Origin: Spirosoma rhododendri
Lineage (GTDB): Bacteria > Bacteroidota > Bacteroidia > Cytophagales > Spirosomataceae
DNA: 64,000 nt
Assembly (NCBI RefSeq): GCF_012849055.1
Contig: NZ_CP051677.1
Coordinates: 3,611,001 to 3,675,000, forward strand
Direction of reading: 5' to 3'
Both the position numbers and the translations under genes were made by a program. Of the stretch, positions 42,999 through 51,560 are shown in pieces. The notes below the pieces were generated by a model that saw only the letters and a program-made list of their open reading frames with translations, was not told where the DNA came from and searched no databases. The first letter of the stretch is position 1. Each line of letters begins with the position of its first letter.

Positions 42999-43238
42999 AT
43001 GATATACCAATCTTTTTTAGACCACATCGCAGCGGAAGGTTGTTTCTGGATAGAGGGATTTGACATCATGCAAGGAGCCTATTACGGCAACAATCATACT
43101 GGCAAGAGAGCGTTTCTTAAAGATTGTGACTTTATGATTTCATGGGCAGCAGCTATAACGTTTTGTCTCCATATAGGGATAGACGTTCCTGCCGAACTGC
43201 AACATCGAATGAGCCAATACCGTGCTTTAGGCCTGTAG
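42999..43238 (+). CDS. Unknown partner of the HicB-like gene, 79 aa
   Basis: The protein starts MIYQSFLDHIAAEGCFWIEG and contains YYGNNHTGKRAFLKD and GIDVPAELQHRMSQYRAL. I do not recognise it. HicA toxins have similar size and an early helix (FLDxIxxxG) but carry a GSHxxY motif that is missing here. It is followed by a strong terminator, so it forms a two-gene unit with the HicB-like gene. Whether it is a toxin is not known. Confidence 0.6.
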   Translation: MIYQSFLDHIAAEGCFWIEGFDIMQGAYYGNNHTGKRAFLKDCDFMISWAAAITFCLHIGIDVPAELQHRMSQYRALGL

Positions 43239-43255
43239 GACTATTCCTTATTATG

Positions 43256-43285
43256 AAAAAGCCCCGCCCAACACAGCGGGGCTTT
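43256..43285 (+). terminator. Strong bidirectional terminator
   Basis: AAAAAGCCCCGC and GCGGGGCTTTT flank an 8-base loop. It ends the HicB-like unit and also, on the other strand, the small gene at 43287. Confidence 0.85.
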
Positions 43286-43286
43286 T

Positions 43287-43442
43287 CTATGCCCCAAACA
43301 CTTCATCTAAGACACTTTCGGCAATCGCCTGACTCCGCTCCCATTCTTTGCGGCTGATGGGCGTGTAAGTATTCAGGGCAAGGCATTCGAGTTCACTGAT
43401 TGCCTGCTCTCTGAGTTCGGGTGAGGTGGTATCTGACAACAT
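43287..43442 (-). CDS. Small acidic protein, 51 aa, in the insertion
   Basis: The frame encodes MLSDTTSPELREQAISELEC and continues LALNTYTPISRKEWERSQAI, then a helix ending VFGA. It is acidic and helical with no known domain. It runs towards the HicB-like unit and shares the terminator at 43256. Size and position fit an antitoxin-like or regulator peptide. Confidence 0.5.
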   Translation of the reverse strand: MLSDTTSPELREQAISELECLALNTYTPISRKEWERSQAIAESVLDEVFGA

Positions 43443-43580
43443 GTTTTTGAGGGTAAAGATAGCTGAGGGTCTATGGGCGGGCTAAATCCAGCAGCCGTCT
43501 TGGTGAGAGTGCGGAGTAACAGCCCAACAACGCAGGGTCGAAAAGGCTCGCTACGCTCACCATCGCCCCTGCTTGTGATG

Positions 43581-43934
43581 GCCGAAAACGCCTGGAACAC
43601 CAAAGATCCGGTAAAGGTCAGCCTGGCCTATACGCCCGATACCGAATGGCGCAACCGGGCCGAATTTCTGAACGGGCGCGATGCGGTAGTCGACTTCCTG
43701 ACTCGCAAGTGGGCGAAGGAACTCGACTACCGCCTGAAAAAAGAACTGTGGGCGTTTACCGACAATCAAATCGGGGTGCGCTTTGAGTACGAGTGGCACG
43801 ACGAGGCCGGGCAGTGGTACCGCTCCTACGGCAACGAAATGTGGGCATTCGACGAAAACGGCTACATGAAACAGCGCTTCGCCAGCATTAACGACGCGCC
43901 CATCAACGAAGCCGACCGGCGCGTGTTTCCGTAA
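43581..43934 (+). pseudogene. DUF1348 protein, C-terminal part
   Basis: The frame carries [20 protein letters not shown], then [40 protein letters not shown] and [18 protein letters not shown], the full body of a DUF1348 NTF2-like protein. The frame is open upstream into the insertion to a possible start at 43473, but those residues are not part of the family. The missing N-terminus is at 42062. Confidence 0.85.
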
Positions 43935-43983
43935 ATACTCCATCATTGGTGGCTGCGTTCGCTGGCCGTATCAGTGGGCGCAG

Positions 43984-46134
43984 TCAGGCGGGCAGGTACA
44001 CAATAAACGTAGCCCCTTCCCCCGGCCGACTGTCGGCGGTGATGGCTCCCCCGTGGTTTTCAGCAACGCGCTGACAAATGGCCAGTCCGACACCGGTACC
44101 CGGAAATTCGTGTCTGTTATGTAGCCGCTGAAACACCTGAAAAATCCGGTCGAGGTATTTGGTGTCGAAGCCGATACCCGTATCCTGCACGCAAATCCGG
44201 TGGAAAAACCGGGCGTCGCTGGTGGGTTGCGCGTGGGCAGGGAGTTCATTACGGGCTTGCAGCGTACTGTGAACCCGGACGTAGGGGACCTGCCCTGGCG
44301 GGGTGAACTTCAGCGCGTTCGACAGCAGGTTCTGAAACAGCTGGGTCAGCTGCATCTCGTCGCCCTGAACGACGGGTAGCGGCCCCACATCGAGCCGGGC
44401 GTCGCGCTGACTGCTTGCCCAGTCGAGCGTTACCAGCACATCTTTCACGATTTCGTCCAGCGAAGTTGGCTGAAACGCCTGCTGCCGGGTCGACACGCGG
44501 GAATAGGTCAGCAGGTCTTTGATGAGCGTCGACATGCGGGCGCTGGCGTTGGTGATCCGCTCGATGTAATCGCGGCCCGAATCGGTCAGCTGATTGTCCA
44601 GGTGCTGGGTCAGGAGTGTGCTGAACGACTGAATCTTGCGCAGGGGCTCCTGTAAGTCGTGGCTGGCTACGTAGGCAAACTGCTGCAAGCTGTCGTTTGA
44701 GCGTGCCAGTTCCTTGTTGGCCAGCTCCAACTCCTGCGTCCGGATTTTCACCCGCTCGTCCAGCTCCTGTGCCAGCAGCCGGTACTGTTCTTCCCGCTGG
44801 CGCAGGGCCGTCTCGACCCGCGCCCGTTCAATGGCTTCCCAGGTCCGCTCGGCCGTTTCGTCCAGTAACGAAAGCTCATCAGCTGACCAGTGGTGCGGCT
44901 CGCGGTAGTGAATAAACAGCACGGCCAGTAACTGCTTACCCCTGAGCAGCGGCTTATTCAACGTTGCGCCCAGTTGTAGTTTCTGATGCGCTTCTTTTTC
45001 GGCGGGGCTAAGCGAAGCATCCTGCATGATGTCGGGCCGGATAATTGTCTGGCCAGCCAGAAAGCCAGCCAGCACGGTGGGCCCGCAATCAGCATACCGA
45101 TAGGTGCCTTTCAGTTCGTCGACGCCGTTGATATAATTGCACGTAACGACAGCCGTTTCCCCGTCGCCCTGATCGACCGCATACCCAACCCGGTTGGCAC
45201 CAAGGTAAGCACCGAGCAGGCAGGCCGCTTTGTACTGAATCTGCGTCAGGTCGGTTAACTGCCGCAGGTGGTCGCTGAGGGTAAGCAGAAACGTTTGCCG
45301 GGCTTCGTTGGCGGCTAGTTGCCGGCGCGCAACCACCTGCTCGGTTATGTCTGTTGCCGTGTGGATGATACCGTAAATACGTCCGTCGGCGTTGTAAAGC
45401 GGATTGTAGGAAAAATTAAACCAGAACTCCCGGAGCTGGCCGTCGATGAAAATGGCTGCCTTGCCTTCCGGGTTCCGATAGGTTTCGCCAGTGTCGAACA
45501 CGCGCTGGAGAAGCGACAGAAAGGGTTGCCCGATCAGTTCAGGCATGGCGTCGTGCAACCGCCTGTTGAGTACCGATTTATCTTTTCCCCATATCTGAAG
45601 CATAGGCTGATTTATGGCCTGAACGACCATGTCGCGGCCCGTAAAAACAGTAGTTGCCGTTGGAGAAGCCAGCACCAGATTGCGGAATCGCTGTTCGCTG
45701 GTTTCTGACTGCTGACGAGCCTGCGCCTGCTGCGTAATATCCTGAGCAACACCCGAAAAACGATACGCGGCTCCGTGCTCGTCGAAGAAAGCCTGACCCC
45801 GGCAGTGCAGCCACCGCAACTGACTGTCGTTGGTACCAACCGTGCGAAACTGTACGTCGTACTGCCCACCCGACTCCGCGTTAAGCGCCCACCGTGCTGC
45901 CTGATCGACACGCTCGATATCGTCGGGGTGTACGTACTGCATCACCTGCTCATATGGTATCAACTCATCCTGATGATAGCCGTACAGTTGTTTGCAGCGA
46001 TCATCACACCAGATTTGGTGATGCCGGATGTCCATGTCCCAGGCGCCGATGTTGGCGGCTTGCAAAGCGAAGTTCGTTTGTGTCAGTTGCACAGCGGTTT
46101 CCGCAGCAGGGGCCATTGTTGAATCGCCTGTCAT
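43984..46134 (-). CDS. PAS/GAF sensor histidine kinase
   Basis: The 716-residue kinase has a PAS/PAC unit (IGAWDMDIRHHQIWCDDRCK, VMQYVHPDDIERVD), a second PAS (TVFTGRDMVVQAINQPMLQI), a GAF domain (residues 300-430, NRVGYAVDQGDGETAVVTCN) and the kinase core. The HisKA box is ASHDLQEPLRKIQSFS with His492; the HATPase shows FQNLLSNALKF, DTGIGFD and GTGVGLAICQRV. It is a close paralogue of the kinase at 3084 and the partial one at the left edge. Cytoplasmic. Partner regulator unknown. Confidence 0.9.
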   Translation of the reverse strand: MTGDSTMAPAAETAVQLTQTNFALQAANIGAWDMDIRHHQIWCDDRCKQLYGYHQDELIPYEQVMQYVHPDDIERVDQAARWALNAESGGQYDVQFRTVGTNDSQLRWLHCRGQAFFDEHGAAYRFSGVAQDITQQAQARQQSETSEQRFRNLVLASPTATTVFTGRDMVVQAINQPMLQIWGKDKSVLNRRLHDAMPELIGQPFLSLLQRVFDTGETYRNPEGKAAIFIDGQLREFWFNFSYNPLYNADGRIYGIIHTATDITEQVVARRQLAANEARQTFLLTLSDHLRQLTDLTQIQYKAACLLGAYLGANRVGYAVDQGDGETAVVTCNYINGVDELKGTYRYADCGPTVLAGFLAGQTIIRPDIMQDASLSPAEKEAHQKLQLGATLNKPLLRGKQLLAVLFIHYREPHHWSADELSLLDETAERTWEAIERARVETALRQREEQYRLLAQELDERVKIRTQELELANKELARSNDSLQQFAYVASHDLQEPLRKIQSFSTLLTQHLDNQLTDSGRDYIERITNASARMSTLIKDLLTYSRVSTRQQAFQPTSLDEIVKDVLVTLDWASSQRDARLDVGPLPVVQGDEMQLTQLFQNLLSNALKFTPPGQVPYVRVHSTLQARNELPAHAQPTSDARFFHRICVQDTGIGFDTKYLDRIFQVFQRLHNRHEFPGTGVGLAICQRVAENHGGAITADSRPGEGATFIVYLPA

Positions 46135-46241
46135 ATGTTAGATAGTCGAAAAGGTAGCAAGGTACTCAAGTTCGTAGCTATATTATAGGCATTGTGTTCT
46201 GTTGCCTGCGCGTATAGCCCTGTAGCACTTTGGCTAGCAAT

Positions 46242-46444
46242 AAAAACGCCGAACTCGTTGGAGTTCGGCGCGGAATGTACAGGCTACGGATTTGTTGTTT
46301 ACCAGTCAAGTCAGGCAGGCTGTGTCGCGTACCGAAAGCGATCCACCCTTCGGCGCAGGCAACGCGCTGACGAGTTGGTGGTTATATCAACTGAACAAGT
46401 ACGGCTCAATCATTTTGCTGATACAAGGTTACCGAGCTGTGCCT
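46242..46444 (-). ncRNA. Candidate structured RNA of about 200 nt
   Basis: A perfect terminator hairpin, CGCCGAACTC / GAGTTCGGCG with four-base loop and T-run, stands at 46242-46270 on the minus strand with no gene upstream to end. The sequence to its right lacks an open frame but can fold: ACAGCTCGG near 46437 pairs, with two bulges, with CCGTAGCCTGT near 46278, and CCACC / GGGTGG and TCGC / GCGA pairs lie within. An AT-rich, promoter-like stretch with TCAATTTG lies at about 46452. Length and closed-stem design suggest 6S RNA or another housekeeping RNA; not proven. Confidence 0.45.
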
Positions 46445-46691
46445 TATTAATCAAATTGATTTAATTTATGATTAAATAGTAAAAAACTATATAGGTATCC
46501 GACTATGCTTTCTTGTAGAAGTAATAAAACGCTGTGAGTAAGTTGGTTACCAGAGAAGGGGACGGTACTTTGCTCAGGCTGAAAAAGAGCAGGTAGGGCA
46601 AAAAGTTACGGCTGATTGACCCTGTAGTAAAACCTTTGTGTGGCCCGGCTGTTTAGTGCTAATAACAAAGCGATAATAAACGCATCATATA
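46445..46691. other. Intergenic region before the 46692 gene
   Basis: The left part is AT-rich and would hold the minus-strand promoter of the candidate RNA. The right part should hold the promoter of the plus-strand gene at 46692. No reading frame is supported. Confidence 0.35.
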
Positions 46692-46997
46692 ATGGATAAA
46701 CTACAGAAGTTCGAGTTGATGAATAAAGTTGTTCGTGAACTCGAAGATTTGCAGAATAGTCAGAACGCACTGATCGAAAAAATCGGCAAAATCGAGGTAG
46801 ACAACATGAACGGATTGAACGATTCGTTCCTGGAAAAAAACCTCGGTGAAATGCACGGTAAAATTGCTGATAACGTCGATGCAGTGACCAACATATTCAC
46901 TTACTTCGAAGAGCAGCGCGATGAGTACGGCGACAAAAACCGGGCGGCTATCGAAGCACTGGAAGCACAGGCGGCTGCCGACGCGGCCAACGAATAA
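46692..46997 (+). CDS. Hypothetical helical protein, 101 aa
   Basis: Not recognised. The acidic, all-helical protein starts MDKLQKFELMNKVVRELEDL and ends in an Ala-rich tail (EALEAQAAADAANE). No cysteine, signal or membrane segment. It stands alone, with a strong terminator after it. Codon use and length suggest a real, well-expressed small protein. Confidence 0.7.
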   Translation: MDKLQKFELMNKVVRELEDLQNSQNALIEKIGKIEVDNMNGLNDSFLEKNLGEMHGKIADNVDAVTNIFTYFEEQRDEYGDKNRAAIEALEAQAAADAANE

Positions 46998-47023
46998 GCC
47001 ATTTTTTAGAAGGAGTATTTGCA

Positions 47024-47050
47024 AAACGCCGGACGGTCTGTCCGGCGTTT
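47024..47050 (+). terminator. Strong stem-loop terminator
   Basis: AAACGCCGGAC and GTCCGGCGTTT form an 11-bp stem with five-base loop and T-run after the helical protein gene. Confidence 0.9.
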
Positions 47051-47102
47051 TTGTGTTTATGGCTGATAGCCCGAGAGGGTGTAGTTCGGTTTTTACGTAA
47101 CG

Positions 47103-49700
47103 CTAATACAACAATTTGCTGGCTCTGAACGACCCATCGGCGGCCTGGAGCAGCTTGTTACGCAGCCGTGCATTGTAGGTCGGACGGTCGGCCAGAAACT
47201 GGCGAATGAGCCGGGCCACATCGGGTGTCTGGTAGTTCGATAAGGTCGCCCGCAGCCATGATTCGGGGAAGAAAATATCGCCCGTTCGTTGAATCTCGTC
47301 CAGCAGGTCGAGGCTCTTTGCCAGGTACTTCGCCGACGTTTCGGCCCGCAGCGGGTGGTGTAGATAACCCAGAGCCGCCGTTACCCAGGCTTCACGCTCG
47401 CGATTTTTGGCGTCGGCCAGTGATGCGAAAAACTGGTCGCGCTCGGCCGGGTTGCCGGAAAGGGCGGGCATCAGAAACTGAAGCCGTTTCTGCCGATCGG
47501 GGTTCTTGATGCGGGCGAGTTGCCGCGTCAGAATGTCGGGGGCGGCATAGTCGCGGACGGCCAGCGACAGGGCCAGCGCGGTGTAATCGTCTTCGGTGAG
47601 CGTGACCCCCGCCGGTGCCTGCTGATCGCTCCAGATCTGGTAGAGTCGCTGCTGCGCGTCGGGGCTGAAGGCGATGCTCTGGTACAGCCGAAACAGCACT
47701 TTCTTTAGGCCCGGACTGGATGGTCCCGGACTGGATGGTCCCGGTGTTTTCATCTGCTCCATGGCCTGCCAGCTCGCTTGTTCAGCCTGCTTTGCCAGGG
47801 CCGGGCGGTCGGTGGGGCGGGTGAAATTCCAGACGATATCCGATAGCTGACTGGTTAGCAGGCGCAGATTCAGTTCCTCGCCCTCCGTCGACAGAAGGGG
47901 CAAATACGCGTTGGCCAGTTGGGCCGGACTGACTCCCTGCCCGGCCAGCATATTCTCGTACAGATTGATGTACGAAGCGGCCCGGCTGACGGGGTTAGTC
48001 AGCATTGGTAGTCGACCGAGCATCGCCGTATCGACCGCAAACCGGCCGTAACCCCGCCCATCGCTGTTCAGCACAACAAACAACGGAGCGGCTTTTCCGG
48101 CGGCTTCCGGTACGTTTACCTGCGCCGACGTCAGGCTGACGGGCATCGTGTCGGTATGGTCGGCATACACCAGCGACACCTCGAACGACTGTGGCCACAC
48201 GCGTTTTGAGCCGTCTTCCCCCACCTGCGACACCGACAGTTTGTTAACGCGTCCAGCCTGCTGATCGAGTTGGCAGGTTACCACGGGGCGGCCCGTCTGC
48301 CCGACCCATACTTCGCTCCAGCTTTTCAGGTCGGCGGGTGTCCGTTTGTCTAAAATCGTGATGAGGTCGTTCCATGTCGCGTTGCCGAAGGCGTAGGTAC
48401 GGATGTACTCGCGCAGGCCGTCGCGCAGGTTGTCGGGGCCGATGAGGGCTTCCAACTGCCGCATCATGATTGGCGCTTTGTGGTAGATGATGCCGCCGTA
48501 GAGCGACCCGGCTTCCTGCAAATTCGCCAGCGGTTGCCCGATCGGGTTGGCCCCCTCGGTACGGTCGACGGCGAAGGCAGCGGGTAGGTGATCGATCACA
48601 AATTTAAGGTCATTATTTACCTCCGGCATCGTGATCGCCGTGACTTTGTCGGCCATGAAATTGGCGAACACTTCCTTGAGCCACACGTCGTTGAACCAGC
48701 GCATCGTAACCAGGTCGCCGAACCACATGTGCGCCGTTTCGTGGGCAATCACCGACGCCCGCGCCAGCTTCTGATCGCGCGTGGCCCCGTTGTCGAGGTA
48801 GAGGGCCGAGGCTTTGTAATCGATGGCCCCGACGTGCTCCATACCGCCGTACTGAAAATCGGGGATGGCCGCAAAATCGAACTTGGCGAAGGGGTAGGGC
48901 CGCTGGGTATAGGCTTCCAGAAAGCGCAGGGCACCCGCGTGCAGCGAAAACAGCGAATCCTGACTTAGCCTGATCTTGACCGGGTCGGTTTCGCGGTGCA
49001 GCAGCGTCATGGGTCGCCCGTCGGGTTTTTCGTGAACGACCGTAAATTTCCCGGCTACGAACGAAAACAGATACGTGGGAATAACGTCGGACGGGGCAAA
49101 CCGGATGGTTTTGCGATTGTTTGCCGAGCTGGAATCCTGCACCGGCGCATTACCGATAGCCACCCAGTTTTCGGGTATCGTCAGCGTGAGCTGAAACGTC
49201 GCTTTCAGATCGGGCTGATCGAAGCAGGGAAAGACCGTCCGGGCGCGGTCGGGAACGAGCAGCGTGTACAGGTAGTCGTCGTTGCGGTTGAGCGACAGGT
49301 CGCCCGCCGTGAAGCGAATGCCAATCTGATTACGTCCGGCTTTCAACCGGTCGGCGTTGATGATAATGTGCTCGTTTTCAAACGAAATCGCTGCCGTATC
49401 GCCGTTTATGGTCAGCGCCAGCAGGTGATTACGGTTTTCCTTGAAGTCGATCAGCAGCGGTTGAGTCGATGCTGTCCAGTCGAACGAGATGGTTTCTGTT
49501 GCCGGGATGGGCTGGTCTTTCTGCGCTGGTACGGTGAGCGACAACTGGTAGGCGGGGTTACTGATCGTTTGTCGGCGCAACTGAGCCAGCGTTTGCGAAA
49601 CGCCCGGCTCGACGGTGATTAACTCGGCTTGTGGCATGGAACGACGGCTACAGCCAATCAGAATTGTGACGATGATGAAGGCGAAAAACAGGGAGCGCAT
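47103..49700 (-). CDS. M1 family metallo-aminopeptidase, lipoprotein
   Basis: The start MRSLFFAFIIVTILIGCSRR gives a lipobox (LIGC). The peptidase domain shows YGGMEHVGAIDY (exopeptidase motif, G-x-MEH form), the zinc site VIAHETAHMWFGDLVTMRWF followed by LKEVFANFMAD, and a late Tyr (GGIIYHKAP). The C-terminal 300 residues are the helical ERAP1-like domain. Total about 865 residues. It removes N-terminal residues from peptides, here anchored in the envelope. A short tandem repeat (PGPSSPGPSSPG) interrupts the C-terminal domain. Confidence 0.9.
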   Translation of the reverse strand: MRSLFFAFIIVTILIGCSRRSMPQAELITVEPGVSQTLAQLRRQTISNPAYQLSLTVPAQKDQPIPATETISFDWTASTQPLLIDFKENRNHLLALTINGDTAAISFENEHIIINADRLKAGRNQIGIRFTAGDLSLNRNDDYLYTLLVPDRARTVFPCFDQPDLKATFQLTLTIPENWVAIGNAPVQDSSSANNRKTIRFAPSDVIPTYLFSFVAGKFTVVHEKPDGRPMTLLHRETDPVKIRLSQDSLFSLHAGALRFLEAYTQRPYPFAKFDFAAIPDFQYGGMEHVGAIDYKASALYLDNGATRDQKLARASVIAHETAHMWFGDLVTMRWFNDVWLKEVFANFMADKVTAITMPEVNNDLKFVIDHLPAAFAVDRTEGANPIGQPLANLQEAGSLYGGIIYHKAPIMMRQLEALIGPDNLRDGLREYIRTYAFGNATWNDLITILDKRTPADLKSWSEVWVGQTGRPVVTCQLDQQAGRVNKLSVSQVGEDGSKRVWPQSFEVSLVYADHTDTMPVSLTSAQVNVPEAAGKAAPLFVVLNSDGRGYGRFAVDTAMLGRLPMLTNPVSRAASYINLYENMLAGQGVSPAQLANAYLPLLSTEGEELNLRLLTSQLSDIVWNFTRPTDRPALAKQAEQASWQAMEQMKTPGPSSPGPSSPGLKKVLFRLYQSIAFSPDAQQRLYQIWSDQQAPAGVTLTEDDYTALALSLAVRDYAAPDILTRQLARIKNPDRQKRLQFLMPALSGNPAERDQFFASLADAKNREREAWVTAALGYLHHPLRAETSAKYLAKSLDLLDEIQRTGDIFFPESWLRATLSNYQTPDVARLIRQFLADRPTYNARLRNKLLQAADGSFRASKLLY

Positions 49701-49761
49701 GGCGGCTGGCATTGTGGGCTGAACTGGCAAGTTAACGGTTCCTGCCTTACTTTTGCCCCCG

Positions 49762-50139
49762 ATGCGTTCGCTGCTCGTTTATCTGCTGCTCATTGCTACA
49801 CTGCTGCCCAGCATCAGTCCGTGGGGAACCATTGCCTATTACCAGCTCAACCGCGACTACATCGCGCGGGTGCTCTGCGAAAACCGCGACCGCCCCGAAC
49901 TGCACTGCAACGGGCAGTGCTACCTCGCCAAAAAGCTGAAAGCCCAGCAGGACCGGCAGGATAAAGACACCACGGAGCGCGTTCGCAACACGCCCATCGT
50001 GCAACTGTTCTGCGAAGCCGAAACCGTGTTTACGTTTGCCCCGGCCATGCTGTCCTGCGATCAGACAGGGCTGTTTTCTTACCTGCGGACGAATACTACC
50101 CGCCCCGCCGACGACCTCCTGCGGCCACCCTGCCTGTAG
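49762..50139 (+). CDS. Small exported protein in the siderophore cassette
   Basis: The start MRSLLVYLLLIATLLPSISP is a signal peptide or anchor. The rest, about 105 residues, has a Cys pair (ELHCNGQCYLAKKLK) and an extended C-terminus. Proteins with the HCNGQCYLxKxL motif are frequent before PepSY and TonB receptor genes in Bacteroidota and are thought to help in metal uptake. It is divergent from the peptidase, and the next gene on the same strand is the PepSY protein. Confidence 0.75.
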   Translation: MRSLLVYLLLIATLLPSISPWGTIAYYQLNRDYIARVLCENRDRPELHCNGQCYLAKKLKAQQDRQDKDTTERVRNTPIVQLFCEAETVFTFAPAMLSCDQTGLFSYLRTNTTRPADDLLRPPCL

Positions 50140-50363
50140 GCTATTTCTTCCTGTACCGTCTTTCGCCGACAGAGACGCCGTGACCCGGCCTTTGCCCGTT
50201 TCCGGCTACCCGTTTCCCGGCACCTGTACCGCCCACGAGCTGGCAAGCGTATCTGACTGCGCTGCCGTGCGGGTCGGTGCGGTCGTGTCCCTGTACAACC
50301 AATCATCGCGCGTGTGTGGCTCCGTCAACACTGGAGTCGACTACTTTCTTCTTCCTCACTTAC

Positions 50364-51485
50364 GTGTCTTTTCTGAAAAAAGCGACCCGCTGGTCGTTTC
50401 GGCTGCATAGCTGGCTGGGACTGGCGACGGGTCTGTTTCTCCTGCTCTTCGGCCTGACGGGTTCGGCACTGGTGTTCCGCCCCGAACTCGACCGCTGGGC
50501 CAATCCCGAACTGCATCAGCTGACGCCCGGCCCCACAACCGTTTCCATCGACCGGATGTACCGGATGCTGGTTCGGCGCTACCCCAACCTGACCAAAATC
50601 GTGCTGCACGACTTTCCGCAGGGGCCTGCCGACAGCTACGAATTTATGCTGTACCGCAACCTGAGCCGGGTGCAGGACGCGTACCTGTACTTCGTCGTGA
50701 TCGACCCGTATACCGGCCGGATTCTGCGCGAAGGCGGCTACGACGAGATCGGGCCGTCGTTCTGGCGGTGGCTCAACCTGTTTCATTACAGTTTTCAGGC
50801 CGGTGCGCCGGGAAAACTGCTGGGTGCGGTGCTGGGCGTAACCATGATTCTGTCGCTGCTGACCGGGCTGGTTATCTACCGCAAACACGTCTGGAACGTG
50901 CTGCGCTTCCGCGAACGAATCAACTGGAAAAACCGCCACCGGGCCCTATCGTCGCTGCATCGGGTGGTGGGCGTGTGGTCGCTGCTGTTCAACGTGTTGC
51001 TGTTCGGAACGGGGCTGGTGATGAACGCTACTTATTTCGATCCGGCCACGTGGCGGCTGAAGCCACCGATTCAGAATCAGGTCGTACCGGTCAGTCTGGA
51101 TGCGCTGCTGAGTCGGTCGAAACAGCGCGTACCCGGTTTTGAACCCATCGCGATCAACATACCGACCACGGCGGGGCAACCCATTCTGGTCCGGGGGCAT
51201 TTTCCGCAGACGACCTTTTTTCTTTATCAGGGCAAGGCCAGCCATATCGCCTTCGATGCACAGACCGGGCAACTGCTGACCGTCGACCCCATCGAACACC
51301 AGCCGTTTGGCAAACGCTTCCACTGGGCGTCGTATCAGGCACATATCGGGCTGTTTGGCGGTCTGCCGATTCGCTGGCTGTACGTCGTGCTTGGCCTGAC
51401 GCCCGGGTTACTTTCCCTCACGGGTGCGTGGCTCTGGTACCGCCGGACCCGCTTTAAACGACAGCCGAAGCTGGTTGCCGCCTGA
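50364..51485 (+). CDS. PepSY-associated inner-membrane protein
   Basis: I take GTG at 50364 as start (SFLKKATRWSFRLHSWLG follows), since the longer frame adds unrelated residues. About 373 residues with four helices: WLGLATGLFLLLFGLTGSAL, LLGAVLGVTMILSLLTGLVI, VVGVWSLLFNVLLFGTGLV and the C-terminal LTPGLLSLTGAWLWYRR. Conserved RLHSWLG and HRxxG (LSSLHRVVGVW) elements match the PepSY/PiuB-type reductase group. These are thought to reduce ferric siderophores or to supply electrons at the inner membrane. It precedes a siderophore-type TonB receptor. Confidence 0.85.
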   Translation: MSFLKKATRWSFRLHSWLGLATGLFLLLFGLTGSALVFRPELDRWANPELHQLTPGPTTVSIDRMYRMLVRRYPNLTKIVLHDFPQGPADSYEFMLYRNLSRVQDAYLYFVVIDPYTGRILREGGYDEIGPSFWRWLNLFHYSFQAGAPGKLLGAVLGVTMILSLLTGLVIYRKHVWNVLRFRERINWKNRHRALSSLHRVVGVWSLLFNVLLFGTGLVMNATYFDPATWRLKPPIQNQVVPVSLDALLSRSKQRVPGFEPIAINIPTTAGQPILVRGHFPQTTFFLYQGKASHIAFDAQTGQLLTVDPIEHQPFGKRFHWASYQAHIGLFGGLPIRWLYVVLGLTPGLLSLTGAWLWYRRTRFKRQPKLVAA

Positions 51486-51504
51486 TTTCGCGTTGCGATA
51501 AACC

Positions 51505-51528
51505 AAACAGCAGGATGCTGTTTGAGAC
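51505..51528. repeat. REP-like half element with changed stem, before the TonB receptor
   Basis: AAACAGCA GGA TGCTGTTT (51505-51523), then GAGAC. Compared with the arms at 23609 and 39017 the outer pairs changed from CG to AA and TT on both sides, so pairing is kept. Loop and GAGAC flank are conserved. Confidence 0.7.
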
Positions 51529-51560
51529 ATTTCCGACAATTATTGCTTGCCGATAAACGA

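Larger units (their letters stand above)
42121..43580. mobile_element. Foreign insertion inside the DUF1348 gene
   Basis: About 1,460 bp separate the two halves of the DUF1348 gene. The insert is more AT-rich in its middle, carries three small genes with their own operator-like dyad and terminators, and has TAAATCCAGCAGCC repeats near both ends (42195, 42255, 43483). No transposase, no terminal inverted repeats and no target duplication are obvious, so the mechanism is unclear. Boundaries are accurate to a few bases. Confidence 0.7.

Noticed and set aside
42999..43238. The 79-residue protein as a HicA toxin
   Set aside because: Size and position fit, but the GSHxxY-type catalytic motif is absent.
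46192..46464. A 90-residue frame on the plus strand across the candidate RNA
   Set aside because: It has no protein-like features and overlaps a terminator and folded sequence of the other strand.
15164..46539. A 16-base exact match, ATAAAACGCTGTGAGT, at 15164 (island) and 46524 (chromosome)
   Set aside because: One such match is about what chance allows in a window of this size, and flanking sequence does not continue the similarity.
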